A DNA stretch of 60,898 nt from a virus. The first letter of the stretch is position 1; each line of letters opens with the position of its first letter. The stretch is taken from positions 1-60,898 of IMG/VR virus record IMGVR_UViG_3300027821_000008; one strand, 5' to 3'. Shown here piece by piece: positions 41,390-49,206 of this stretch. The translations under genes and the position numbers were made by a program. The notes under the pieces were generated by a model that saw nothing but the letters and a program-made list of their open reading frames with translations, was not told where the DNA came from and searched no databases.

Positions 41390-41727
41390 AGAAAACCTTT
41401 AAAATCAATGGTTTGGCGGGCGGATACCGTGATTAGGTGGTATTTGCGGTGGAGTGCGGTCCAGTGGGTGGGTTTGGTTGACAGGCTGGCCCTGACCCGG
41501 AGGGAACGATTGACCGACTCCGCGATTTTGATTGGATGCTGGCATTGTGCTCAGTCTCTTTCTTGGGAGGATAAAACGGAAAAGAGCAGCTATCGCCGCC
41601 CTTTTTATGGTATATGGGATGCATGAGCAAACGCATATTACTCGATGCATATATACATTATATCATGGCAAATCACCAATACCGTGGTGGACAATTATTG
41701 TCATTGCAATAATTAAAACTATCAATT
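41390..41727. other. intergenic stretch upstream of the protease-scaffold gene
   Basis: Some 340 bases without a credible gene, between the GIY-YIG gene and the protease-scaffold gene. It contains a GGGTTTG word at 41470 and an AT-rich minus-strand TATAAT-like box near 41655 without a matching -35. Confidence 0.4.
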
Positions 41728-42240
41728 TCAATTAATCAATAGCTTTATTATTTCTTCAGTTATGCCATAATCCTCAGCCAATTCTTTAATTGTTGACTTT
41801 TTGGAATAATATCTTGCGTAGATTTCGCAAATCTGAGCCTGCTTTAGATTGCCTAATTTTTGTGCAGATAAGAGCCTCTTTGTCTCTGTTGTGTCACAGC
41901 TTGCCGAAGTTCTTTTTTTTGCTAATTTTCTATCGGCATAGCTTTTGCTGCGACCAACATTGGCATTAACCAGGTGCTGCCAGTGCGTTGCGATCAAAGA
42001 TGCCTCAAGCTCAAATGCCTCTTTTTCTTGTGAATCCGAGAAAACCGCAATAATTGACACCATGTATCCATCAGCAGCCGCGGCCTTCCATGAGTTTAGG
42101 CGACCTATGTTGGAATATGCCCTAGATAGCCTCCCTTTACCAATATAGAATGGCACGTCTTCGTTGTGTTTAAAATGAGCGTAAACACAAAAAGAATCGC
42201 TATCAGCCGTAAAGCAAAAATCATTAATTTTATTTTCCAT
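41728..42240 (-). CDS. GIY-YIG homing endonuclease, 170 aa
   Basis: The core FCVYAHFKHNEDVPFYIGKGRLSRAY lies near residues 12-37, followed by W and E positions of the family. The C-terminus has a helix-turn-helix-like end (STIKELAEDYGITEEIIKLLI). ATG 42240 was preferred to an upstream TTG. It is directly joined to the HNH gene, so two homing genes sit in tandem between head genes. Confidence 0.8.
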   Translation of the reverse strand: MENKINDFCFTADSDSFCVYAHFKHNEDVPFYIGKGRLSRAYSNIGRLNSWKAAAADGYMVSIIAVFSDSQEKEAFELEASLIATHWQHLVNANVGRSKSYADRKLAKKRTSASCDTTETKRLLSAQKLGNLKQAQICEIYARYYSKKSTIKELAEDYGITEEIIKLLIN

Positions 42241-42244
42241 GATT

Positions 42245-42739
42245 TCAACTATTTGCAAATGGAATGATTGACTTGAGGGCTTGTTTGAATTCTTCGTCAG
42301 ACATGGACAGCTTGGCCGAATTTACCCAATGGCATACCCATCTGCAATTATTCTTTGTATATCCTTTTGACGGATCAATTCGATCGATTGATGGGGAGAG
42401 TGGGTTTGGACCAGTCCACGATCTGATTGATGGTCCGGACACAAGCTCTGCGCCAGTTATTGCGCATACGCCGGAATATGTCATCTCTGCCCAGTCGTCG
42501 TCTAAATTAAACTGTTGAGATGATTTATCGGACCTAGTCTTTGCGCCTCTGATTATGTGCGACCACGGCCTGGCCGAGTATGATTTTTTGTGTCTTTCTG
42601 AGTCGCAAATAACGCAGCAACCATTACTTGTATAGCGGCTATTTCCGTGCCCGAATTTACATTCCATTCCGTCGTAAAATTTCAGACCCTGAGCAATTGC
42701 CTCTTTGCGACTAATGATTTTTTTATCACTCACCGCCAA
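42245..42739 (-). CDS. HNH endonuclease with zinc finger, 164 aa
   Basis: N-terminal CKFGHGN...CCVICDSERHKKS is a four-ligand finger. The nuclease core is YSGVCAITGAELVSGP...PSIDRIDPSKGYTKNNCRWVCHWVN near 88-138, with D-R-I-D and N-C-R-W as in HNH enzymes of this subgroup. ATG 42739 overlaps the head morphogenesis stop by 14 bases. Confidence 0.8.
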   Translation of the reverse strand: MAVSDKKIISRKEAIAQGLKFYDGMECKFGHGNSRYTSNGCCVICDSERHKKSYSARPWSHIIRGAKTRSDKSSQQFNLDDDWAEMTYSGVCAITGAELVSGPSIRSWTGPNPLSPSIDRIDPSKGYTKNNCRWVCHWVNSAKLSMSDEEFKQALKSIIPFANS

Positions 42740-43538
42740 CCACCCTCTTTCCAGCAGAGGTCAACATATCCTCTGGCAGTCTCTTGATGTTATAAATAAA
42801 AATAACGTGACACTGACAGTTTGGCTCTTCTGCTGCTTCTGTAATATCCTTGCCATATACGCCATTCGCACCAGGCTTAACCAGTCCCTCTTTCACTGCC
42901 CATGTATTGGGGAGCATATAGACCTTGCGATCACGAGCCTTGTGGGACGGCCTGTAGTTGTACCCGGCCCTTTGCCAGTCAGAGTGCCATTCAACTGCTA
43001 TGGCGCCACCGTCGTCCGCCACAACACGATTAATTGCTGCGGTTAGCTTGGTTGACTGGTCAATCTGCACATTGCGAACGGACATGCCATACTGTTTTAC
43101 TGGTGCCTTGATTGTAAGCTCGATGTCACGCCTTTCTGCGGCTGAGATCACAGACTCATTCGGGATGGAGCTAATCCAGCCAGAGAATGATGCCAGCATC
43201 TTGGCCTTGAGTTCCAGGCGACGATTAGAGATTACTTCGTTAGCAACAAAAATTCGCTTGTTCAGCTCAAGCCTTGCTCGGCCAGACAGACGCTCAACTG
43301 TACCCTTTTTGATGCCCTCGTGATATTTGATTGCACCGCCACGCGTAACCATCTTTTCATACACGCCAGATAGGGCAATGCGCATCTTTTGATTTGCAAC
43401 GTGAGTTGGCTCAAGAGCCTCATCCATTGCAGATGTTAGCCTTGCTATCCAAATCTTAAGGTCAGAGTCAGACGTATATCCCTTATCAGAGAAATGCGCC
43501 ACAGCCTCTTTCAGTACTTCATCGAATTTATTTGGCAT
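42726..43538 (-). CDS. phage head morphogenesis protein (Mu gpF-like), 270 aa
   Basis: C-terminal half pattern: VEWHSDWQRAGYNYRPSHKARDRKVYMLPNTWA then YGKDITEAAEEPNCQCHVIFIYNIKRLPEDML, which is the conserved head-morphogenesis domain of Mu F-like minor head proteins. The N-terminus is helical. It follows the portal gene with a small hairpin in between. Confidence 0.85.
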   Translation of the reverse strand: MPNKFDEVLKEAVAHFSDKGYTSDSDLKIWIARLTSAMDEALEPTHVANQKMRIALSGVYEKMVTRGGAIKYHEGIKKGTVERLSGRARLELNKRIFVANEVISNRRLELKAKMLASFSGWISSIPNESVISAAERRDIELTIKAPVKQYGMSVRNVQIDQSTKLTAAINRVVADDGGAIAVEWHSDWQRAGYNYRPSHKARDRKVYMLPNTWAVKEGLVKPGANGVYGKDITEAAEEPNCQCHVIFIYNIKRLPEDMLTSAGKRVVGGE

Positions 43539-43544
43539 GTAAAT

Positions 43545-43562
43545 ACCCCCAGCTACGGGGGT
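43545..43562 (-). other. GC-rich hairpin between portal and head morphogenesis genes
   Basis: A stem of six pairs (ACCCCC/GGGGGT) with a six-base loop, ending seven bases before ATG 43538. No T tract follows. It could modulate translation of the head morphogenesis gene or be an RNA-processing site. Confidence 0.4.
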
Positions 43563-43574
43563 CCAGGTTACTTG

Positions 43575-44999
43575 TTACACGTATGATGGGGCAGGGCCTT
43601 CAAGCGGCTTGTTATCTTCGACTGGAGGTTCATATGCTGCGATGGCATCAAAGTCAAGATCAAGCGGATACTTGAACAGGTGAGCGGACTCGTTGATATT
43701 GCTTGTTGCCCACTCCAGCAGCTTTGCATACTCTTCCTGTGGCATCTTGTTTTGCATGACCGTAATTGCAGACATAACCGAGCGAAGCTTCAACTCTTGT
43801 GTCTCAATTTTCTTCGAATCTGGTTCAACAATCAGGTTAGGCCAGCGAGCATCAAACGAATCCCTCCACTGGAAGAATGCTTGCTCAAACGTCATATCGG
43901 CATACTCTGGGTTGGTAACCTGAACAGACTTGAAGAACTCAGGAGTCCATGCAACGTACTGAACAATGTTGGTCATGAAGTCATAAAGCAGATTCAGGCG
44001 ACTTCTTTCCAGCTCGATGAACAGTGCGATTGCCTTGCTGTCCTCTGAGCCATCACTGAACCCTTGAGCGAATGCCTGGGAGGTCAGCAGTCGGCCTGGC
44101 ATGCTTGCTGCGGCCGCGATTGTTTCCAGAATGTTCATGCGAGCAACCTCAAGGGCCGTGGACATGTTAGCCAGATCAACGGATTCGATTGACTCATCCA
44201 CGTCGATTGAGATTACATTGCCGGATTTAGCCTCTTTGACGACTTCGCGCTTGCGGGCGAACATTGCCATAATTCCGCGGTCAACATTGGAGCCAGATGT
44301 CTGTTTTGTCTTCGCAACCAGGACACCAGCTTTGACGGTGGCAATTTGGTCGGCAACCATGCTATACAGGAACGACTTCAGGGGATACAATGCGCGCTGA
44401 TAGACCGAGCGACCAGAGTAACCGAAAGATGAAGTGCTCCAATTTATAAAGAGCGGATCTTCGTTCATGAGCGAAAATGCCCTGCTTGGATGGAATTGTC
44501 GACCAGCAGCCACAATAACTGTCGGTTTCTGGAAGTTTTCATCCAATGGGTCTTGGCTTGTGGTATAGCTGCCAGACGTATTCATCGGGTCCAAGACGCT
44601 GAAATAGATTTCGTCAGCCCTAACCTTGCGAAGATCAACCGGCGCATTTGTTTCTTTTGCTCCACGAGCACCATACACCAGAGTGGATGTTCCGTAGATT
44701 CTGGATATACGCCACAGATTGGCAATCTGACGGTCAATGGACATTTCCTTCCACACCGAACAGAACTGCTCACGAACTCGCTCTTCAGCGGAGCACTGAA
44801 CGTGAATTTCCCTATTTTGCGACATTGCGATCTGGATTGGAGCTTCAACAAGCTTTGCGCCAAGCGGATGCAACGTGTAAATATCTTTGCACAACTGATA
44901 AGAGACCGGGTCGCCAGGGTTGATGTCCCTGGCGCCGATCATCATATTAAAGAAATCAGATGTGTTCCCAACCGAAAAGCTGGAGAAGTCATCACTCAT
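43575..44999 (-). CDS. portal protein (DUF1073-type), 474 aa
   Basis: It starts with a disordered end and then YQLCKDIYTLHPLGAKLVEAPIQIAM, followed by LWRISRIYGTSTLVYGARGAK near 113-133, and a C-terminal acidic, Pro-rich tail. The AASMPGRLLTSQAFAQGFSDGSEDSK segment is characteristic of this portal family. A GGAG site precedes ATG 44999. It forms the dodecameric DNA gate of the capsid. Confidence 0.85.
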   Translation of the reverse strand: MSDDFSSFSVGNTSDFFNMMIGARDINPGDPVSYQLCKDIYTLHPLGAKLVEAPIQIAMSQNREIHVQCSAEERVREQFCSVWKEMSIDRQIANLWRISRIYGTSTLVYGARGAKETNAPVDLRKVRADEIYFSVLDPMNTSGSYTTSQDPLDENFQKPTVIVAAGRQFHPSRAFSLMNEDPLFINWSTSSFGYSGRSVYQRALYPLKSFLYSMVADQIATVKAGVLVAKTKQTSGSNVDRGIMAMFARKREVVKEAKSGNVISIDVDESIESVDLANMSTALEVARMNILETIAAAASMPGRLLTSQAFAQGFSDGSEDSKAIALFIELERSRLNLLYDFMTNIVQYVAWTPEFFKSVQVTNPEYADMTFEQAFFQWRDSFDARWPNLIVEPDSKKIETQELKLRSVMSAITVMQNKMPQEEYAKLLEWATSNINESAHLFKYPLDLDFDAIAAYEPPVEDNKPLEGPAPSYV

Positions 45000-45028
45000 T
45001 ATTTACTCCGATTTAAGTTACAGTGCGA

Positions 45029-45820
45029 TTACTTCGCCCTGGTTAATCCCTTGATTCCGGCCGAACTCCATGAATGACAGTCATTGCACTGGAATCTTGC
45101 AAATGACTGACTCAATGTATGTCGCTCTCCACGACGCTGCAAATTCTTAGAGCCGCATGATGGGCAAGAATGATGCAGGTCTCTTTCCGCTTTGTGCAGA
45201 TTAATATTCGGGTGATTCTTGTACCACGGCCTAAACAACAAGTAAAGCTCCTCTGTTGATAGAACGTCAAATTCATTGTATACGCGCATCTCTCTTTGAG
45301 CCTCCGGATTGCGCGCCAGAAACTCAGTCCAAAGCGACATGCCAGGAAACTTTTTGTGCGAGTATTTCTTGTACTTTGTGCAAAGCTTATCGCTCATATA
45401 TTCAAGTTTATTGCTTGTGAATCTGAACGCACTCTTTGCCATCTTCTTTGTGTCGATGGTAATATATGGCCTTGGTGGCGGCAATCCATGCTGAAGAAAT
45501 CTTGCGTTGGCAATCTTAATATCGAAAGAGTCGGAATTCTGCCCAAGAATAATATCTGCCTCGTCAAACAATTTCCAAAGCTTTTGAATTATAGCCTTGT
45601 CGTCTCTTTGGTTTTTTTGAAGGAATGTGTCTGCATACACCATCTCAGACTTTTTATCTCCAACCCATTTTGCAGCAAATGAAAGAACAGAGGAGTCAAC
45701 CTTTATCTGATTGAGTCCAATGTTCTGATCCCACAGAGACCATACATACGCCTCAATAGGGCATAATTCGATATCAAAGCACAGAATCTTGATGCCGCTG
45801 GAGTTTTTTGCTATTGCCAT
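45029..45820 (-). CDS. DEDD 3'-5' exonuclease (RNase H fold) with zinc ribbon, 263 aa
   Basis: The motifs are LCFDIELCPIEAYVW (DxE) near 13-27, ILGQNSDSFDIKIANAR near 91-107 and VYNEFDVLSTEELYL near 181-195. The C-terminus has CPSCGSKN...CNDCHSW, a zinc ribbon. Predicted nuclease acting on DNA or RNA ends. It lies in the packaging cluster behind IbrB and has its own perfect promoter. Confidence 0.8.
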   Translation of the reverse strand: MAIAKNSSGIKILCFDIELCPIEAYVWSLWDQNIGLNQIKVDSSVLSFAAKWVGDKKSEMVYADTFLQKNQRDDKAIIQKLWKLFDEADIILGQNSDSFDIKIANARFLQHGLPPPRPYITIDTKKMAKSAFRFTSNKLEYMSDKLCTKYKKYSHKKFPGMSLWTEFLARNPEAQREMRVYNEFDVLSTEELYLLFRPWYKNHPNINLHKAERDLHHSCPSCGSKNLQRRGERHTLSQSFARFQCNDCHSWSSAGIKGLTRAK

Positions 45821-45861
45821 TTGATATTCCTGTTAGTTTGCGATAGCCGCGTGATAATAAC

Positions 45862-45890
45862 ATTATACCACACGACTATCGATTTGTCAA
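45862..45890 (-). promoter_or_regulatory. perfect promoter before the DEDD exonuclease
   Basis: Minus strand TTGACA (45890-45885), 17 bases, TATAAT (45867-45862). It begins just behind the IbrB stop codon and would drive exonuclease, portal and head genes. Confidence 0.8.
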
Positions 45891-45893
45891 GCC

Positions 45894-46394
45894 TTATTGG
45901 TCTGCTTCAGAAAATTCTCTGTCAATAAACAAAGAGGCCAGCCCGCTAAGTTGCTTTAATCGCAATAACTCATCCTTATCCATACCAATATTCTTGCGAA
46001 TCCATCCGTCTGACGCCCCGGACGCAACAAGCTCAGCAACGATATTGGTCATAAGGTCGATCGAGTGACTTCCGCGTGCGCGATTGTGGCGAATCGTAGA
46101 TGCCATGCGACCCTCAATCGGCTTATCAATAACAACCACCGGCAATAGACCACCTTCTCGCTCAAATATACGCTTGCTGGTCTTCAGCGTTGTGTACCTG
46201 TGAAATCCGTCAACAATTTCGTACATATCCTCGTCAGGATAGTAATAGCACACAACTGGCATCGTATAGCCGTCTTCCCATATGCTGGTTTCCAGAAGTT
46301 TCATTTCTGGCGCAGCAACCGAGTTTGGGTTATACGCGTTTGCCCTAATTTTTGCCAGGGGGACTGCGCGAACATTATAAACTGGAGACGTCAT
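45894..46394 (-). CDS. ibrB: IbrB-like ParB/sulfiredoxin-domain protein, 166 aa
   Basis: ParB-type core: AVPLAKIRANAYNPNSVAAPEMKLLETSI, then YEIVDGFHRYTTLKTSKR near 58-75 and ASTIRHNRARGSHS near 98-111, matching IbrB proteins that pair with IbrA. The start overlaps the IbrA stop by four bases (ATGA), so the two are coupled. Its fold relates to ParB and DndB-like proteins; the biochemical role of IbrAB is not established. Confidence 0.8.
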   Translation of the reverse strand: MTSPVYNVRAVPLAKIRANAYNPNSVAAPEMKLLETSIWEDGYTMPVVCYYYPDEDMYEIVDGFHRYTTLKTSKRIFEREGGLLPVVVIDKPIEGRMASTIRHNRARGSHSIDLMTNIVAELVASGASDGWIRKNIGMDKDELLRLKQLSGLASLFIDREFSEADQ

Positions 46395-47695
46395 TTCGAT
46401 ATTTCCTTTTTGCGAGCGTATTTCTTTAGGGCCTCTTTGCGAAGATCGCGTTGATGCTTGGTAATTGCGAATCCCAATCTCTTACAGGTGATGTCGTTTG
46501 CAAGAATCACGGAGCAGAATTTCTTCCACGTAGGAACATCGCACTTTGTGTAAATTGCAGGAAGGTCGTCAAGAATCTTGTTGAACTTCACTACGTGCTT
46601 TTCTCCGCGACCTCTCTTGCTAAACTTCTCTGTATTTACAGCGGCTCCAGCAGGTATTTCTTTGATGTGCTGCGGCAGCATTGGAGAGCCGGTGTAATGC
46701 CAATACTTAATGTACTTTACGAACCGAGACATATAATTGTCTCTTGTGGCGGTCGGAAGCGTCTTCATCAAGAACTTGCAGTACGACTTCCACGTGTGTC
46801 CAGCAGGTAGCGTCATGTCGGCCGAACCAATTGCCTTGGTTCCACAGTAGATATTGCCGAAATTAACGCCACTAACCCTGTCAAGAAGCCTGCCCCAAGT
46901 CTCTGGTTCAATGATTCTGAACATATTCAGGCCGGCTTTTTGTTCATCTCCGAACGGCTCGCAGATGCGCATCTTTCCAAGCGCAACGCCAGCCTTGTAA
47001 AACTGATCGTATGTCTCGTTGTATGGCGCCGCAGTTTTTGCGTGATATGTCCAAATATCCTCTACAGTCCAATCGTAAATTGGGTAGAAGTTGACAGTCA
47101 GATCGGTTTTTACTACCGAATACTTTACATTCTCGAAGCGAGAAACGTCATCCCTATTCAGGGCGCGCCAACGATTCAAGCTCTCCTGCGTTCTGATGCC
47201 AACCAGTCCGGCGCACTTGCCGCCATTTTCTTTTGCGAACCAGTCGCCGAATTCAGTAATGAAGTCCTCGAATGTGATTCCTTCGTGCCAGAATCTGCCG
47301 AATGGGTTGTTATCGCTGTTGATAACATATTCAGACTCAGGCATTGGGCGAACCCATTTATCCTTCTTTTCTGGGTCCCAGAACTTCCACCAGGTTTCAT
47401 GCATGCTAACCGTATTCCAGGAGCGCATAGGAAGGCATATCCACATCGGCGTCGCAAGATGTGCATTATCCATCATAAGCTTCCAGGAGAAGTCATGAGT
47501 GCGCTTGTAGTGACCCTCAAGATCAATGAACAACGTTGTGCATTTTTTGCCAGCGCCGGCCGGGCTGCGTAGAAAGTCGTACACCAGATTAACAAGTGTT
47601 CCGCTATCCTTGCCGCCACTAAATGCAATATAGACATTGTCAAATTTAGAGAATATATACTCTATTCTCTGTTTGGCCGCGTCATAAACATTCAT
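46391..47695 (-). CDS. ibrA: IbrA-like PAPS-reductase family protein (DUF3440), 434 aa
   Basis: The PP-loop ATP-binding motif YIAFSGGKDSGTLVNL lies at 22-37. Conserved family features follow: LFIDLEGHYKRTHDF, the long W-rich block TPMWICLPMRSWNTVSMHETWW, GLVGIRTQESLNRWRA near 165-180 and PIYDWTVEDIWTYHA. Related to PAPS reductases and DndC, which handle sulfur on DNA. Overlaps the terminase stop by one base (TAATG). IbrA/IbrB pairs occur in phages and islands; a DNA or RNA sulfur chemistry role is a hypothesis. Confidence 0.85.
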   Translation of the reverse strand: MNVYDAAKQRIEYIFSKFDNVYIAFSGGKDSGTLVNLVYDFLRSPAGAGKKCTTLFIDLEGHYKRTHDFSWKLMMDNAHLATPMWICLPMRSWNTVSMHETWWKFWDPEKKDKWVRPMPESEYVINSDNNPFGRFWHEGITFEDFITEFGDWFAKENGGKCAGLVGIRTQESLNRWRALNRDDVSRFENVKYSVVKTDLTVNFYPIYDWTVEDIWTYHAKTAAPYNETYDQFYKAGVALGKMRICEPFGDEQKAGLNMFRIIEPETWGRLLDRVSGVNFGNIYCGTKAIGSADMTLPAGHTWKSYCKFLMKTLPTATRDNYMSRFVKYIKYWHYTGSPMLPQHIKEIPAGAAVNTEKFSKRGRGEKHVVKFNKILDDLPAIYTKCDVPTWKKFCSVILANDITCKRLGFAITKHQRDLRKEALKKYARKKEISK

Positions 47696-49206
47696 TACAT
47701 GCCCTCCATATTTCCGAGTCCAATTGACACTCCATATGCAAATGCATCCACAAGATCATCAACTTGATTGTTTCTGCCAAGCTGATATTGAAATACCTGA
47801 GACATGAAATGATTTCTTGTTGAGTTCTTGAATTTCACTTGCTTGTTGTATGCGTGATCTGACAGCATTACATTTCGCAGACCCATATATCCTGTGATGG
47901 ATATTGCCCTGGTGTCCTTGCCAAGCGATGTGAACTTGGAAGAGATTGCGTTTAGCTGCCAGCCCTTCTTGGCGGCAAAAGACAGCATGGCGGTGCCAGC
48001 GGCCTTATCCTCAACCCAAATCCCAGCGCTCCCATATCTCGCCCTGCACGCAACGCTTAACTCCTCTAGGCGTGTAAGCTGCTGCGGAATCCAGTCCGTC
48101 ATCATCTCAGAGTCAAGCTGAACAACATCCCAGTCTAGAACGATCAGCGGTGTGCCGAAGTGCATTGATCTGGCAAAGAACACGATTGCGGTTCCGTCAT
48201 TCTTGTCTCCGGCCTTAAATGCTGTATCAAGGCATGCATAAACCGTATCACATGTAACTGGATATTGGCACGGAAGACCCTCGTAGCTAAGAACATCTGC
48301 TGAATTAAATAGAACGCCACCCTCTATCTCTGGTCTCTGCTGATACAGCGATGCCCATGTCCGTTTGTCGCCAAGTCTATATTGATCCCAGTGCTGAGAG
48401 TCGAACCACTCAGGCCAAAGAGATTCGCCAATCTCGCGACCCATTGGATCATTTGGCTTTTCGCAGATAGCAGGAACGCACAAAACGTCCCACATTGTGC
48501 CATCTCGACACAAAATCTCTCCAGACTCGCCCTTCCAGTCTTCTGGAAGCAGTCTGCCGGCGATATCATTTATCGACCATCTCGTCATAATCAGAACCTG
48601 AGACCCGCCAGGAATCAGACGAGACTTAATGGAGTCTGAATATTCTGCCCAAACAGAATCTTGTACAGACATAGAGTCTGCCTCTTCGCGATTCTTGACC
48701 GGGTCATCAATTATAACCATATCGGCGCGCTTACCGGTAATGCCGGTCTTGATACCTGCCGGTGTAAAGCTGCTTCCATTTTCAAGCTCAAGTCCGAGAT
48801 CAGACGAGAATGAACCCATCTGCGGCTTTGTCCCGGTCAATGTCTGATATCTCGGCGATTCAAAGATTTTCATCAGCTTCTTGGCATTATAGTCCGCATG
48901 ATCCTTGTTATAGGTTGCGAAGATAACGCGATAGCCAGGATTCATCCCCATAAAGTATGCCGGGGCAACCCATGACGCATAAGTTGATTTGGCAGAACCT
49001 GGGGGGAAGAAGATCATCAAGCGCCCGTACGGCTTTTCCATCGCATCTTTAAGCTTGTTCAGTATAAGCTCGTGGTGCGTGGCAACGCCTGCGCCATCCG
49101 GCCTGCCTGGCACGTATATCTGTCTTGCGAACTCGCAGATATCCTGTCTCGCCTTGCGACGAGAAAGAACCTCTTGAGCTGCCTTTTGTTTTGCGCTTAA
49201 AGTCAT
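47695..49206 (-). CDS. terL: terminase large subunit, 503 aa
   Basis: ATPase domain with MIFFPPGSAKSTYASW near 63-78 and Walker B ADMVIIDDPVKNREEA near 160-175. The nuclease domain shows VYACLDTAFKAGDKNDGTAIVF and the C-terminal NNQVDDLVDAFAYGVSIG with catalytic Asp residues. ATG 49206 overlaps the decarboxylase stop by four bases. It cuts and pumps DNA into the prohead. Confidence 0.9.
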   Translation of the reverse strand: MTLSAKQKAAQEVLSRRKARQDICEFARQIYVPGRPDGAGVATHHELILNKLKDAMEKPYGRLMIFFPPGSAKSTYASWVAPAYFMGMNPGYRVIFATYNKDHADYNAKKLMKIFESPRYQTLTGTKPQMGSFSSDLGLELENGSSFTPAGIKTGITGKRADMVIIDDPVKNREEADSMSVQDSVWAEYSDSIKSRLIPGGSQVLIMTRWSINDIAGRLLPEDWKGESGEILCRDGTMWDVLCVPAICEKPNDPMGREIGESLWPEWFDSQHWDQYRLGDKRTWASLYQQRPEIEGGVLFNSADVLSYEGLPCQYPVTCDTVYACLDTAFKAGDKNDGTAIVFFARSMHFGTPLIVLDWDVVQLDSEMMTDWIPQQLTRLEELSVACRARYGSAGIWVEDKAAGTAMLSFAAKKGWQLNAISSKFTSLGKDTRAISITGYMGLRNVMLSDHAYNKQVKFKNSTRNHFMSQVFQYQLGRNNQVDDLVDAFAYGVSIGLGNMEGM

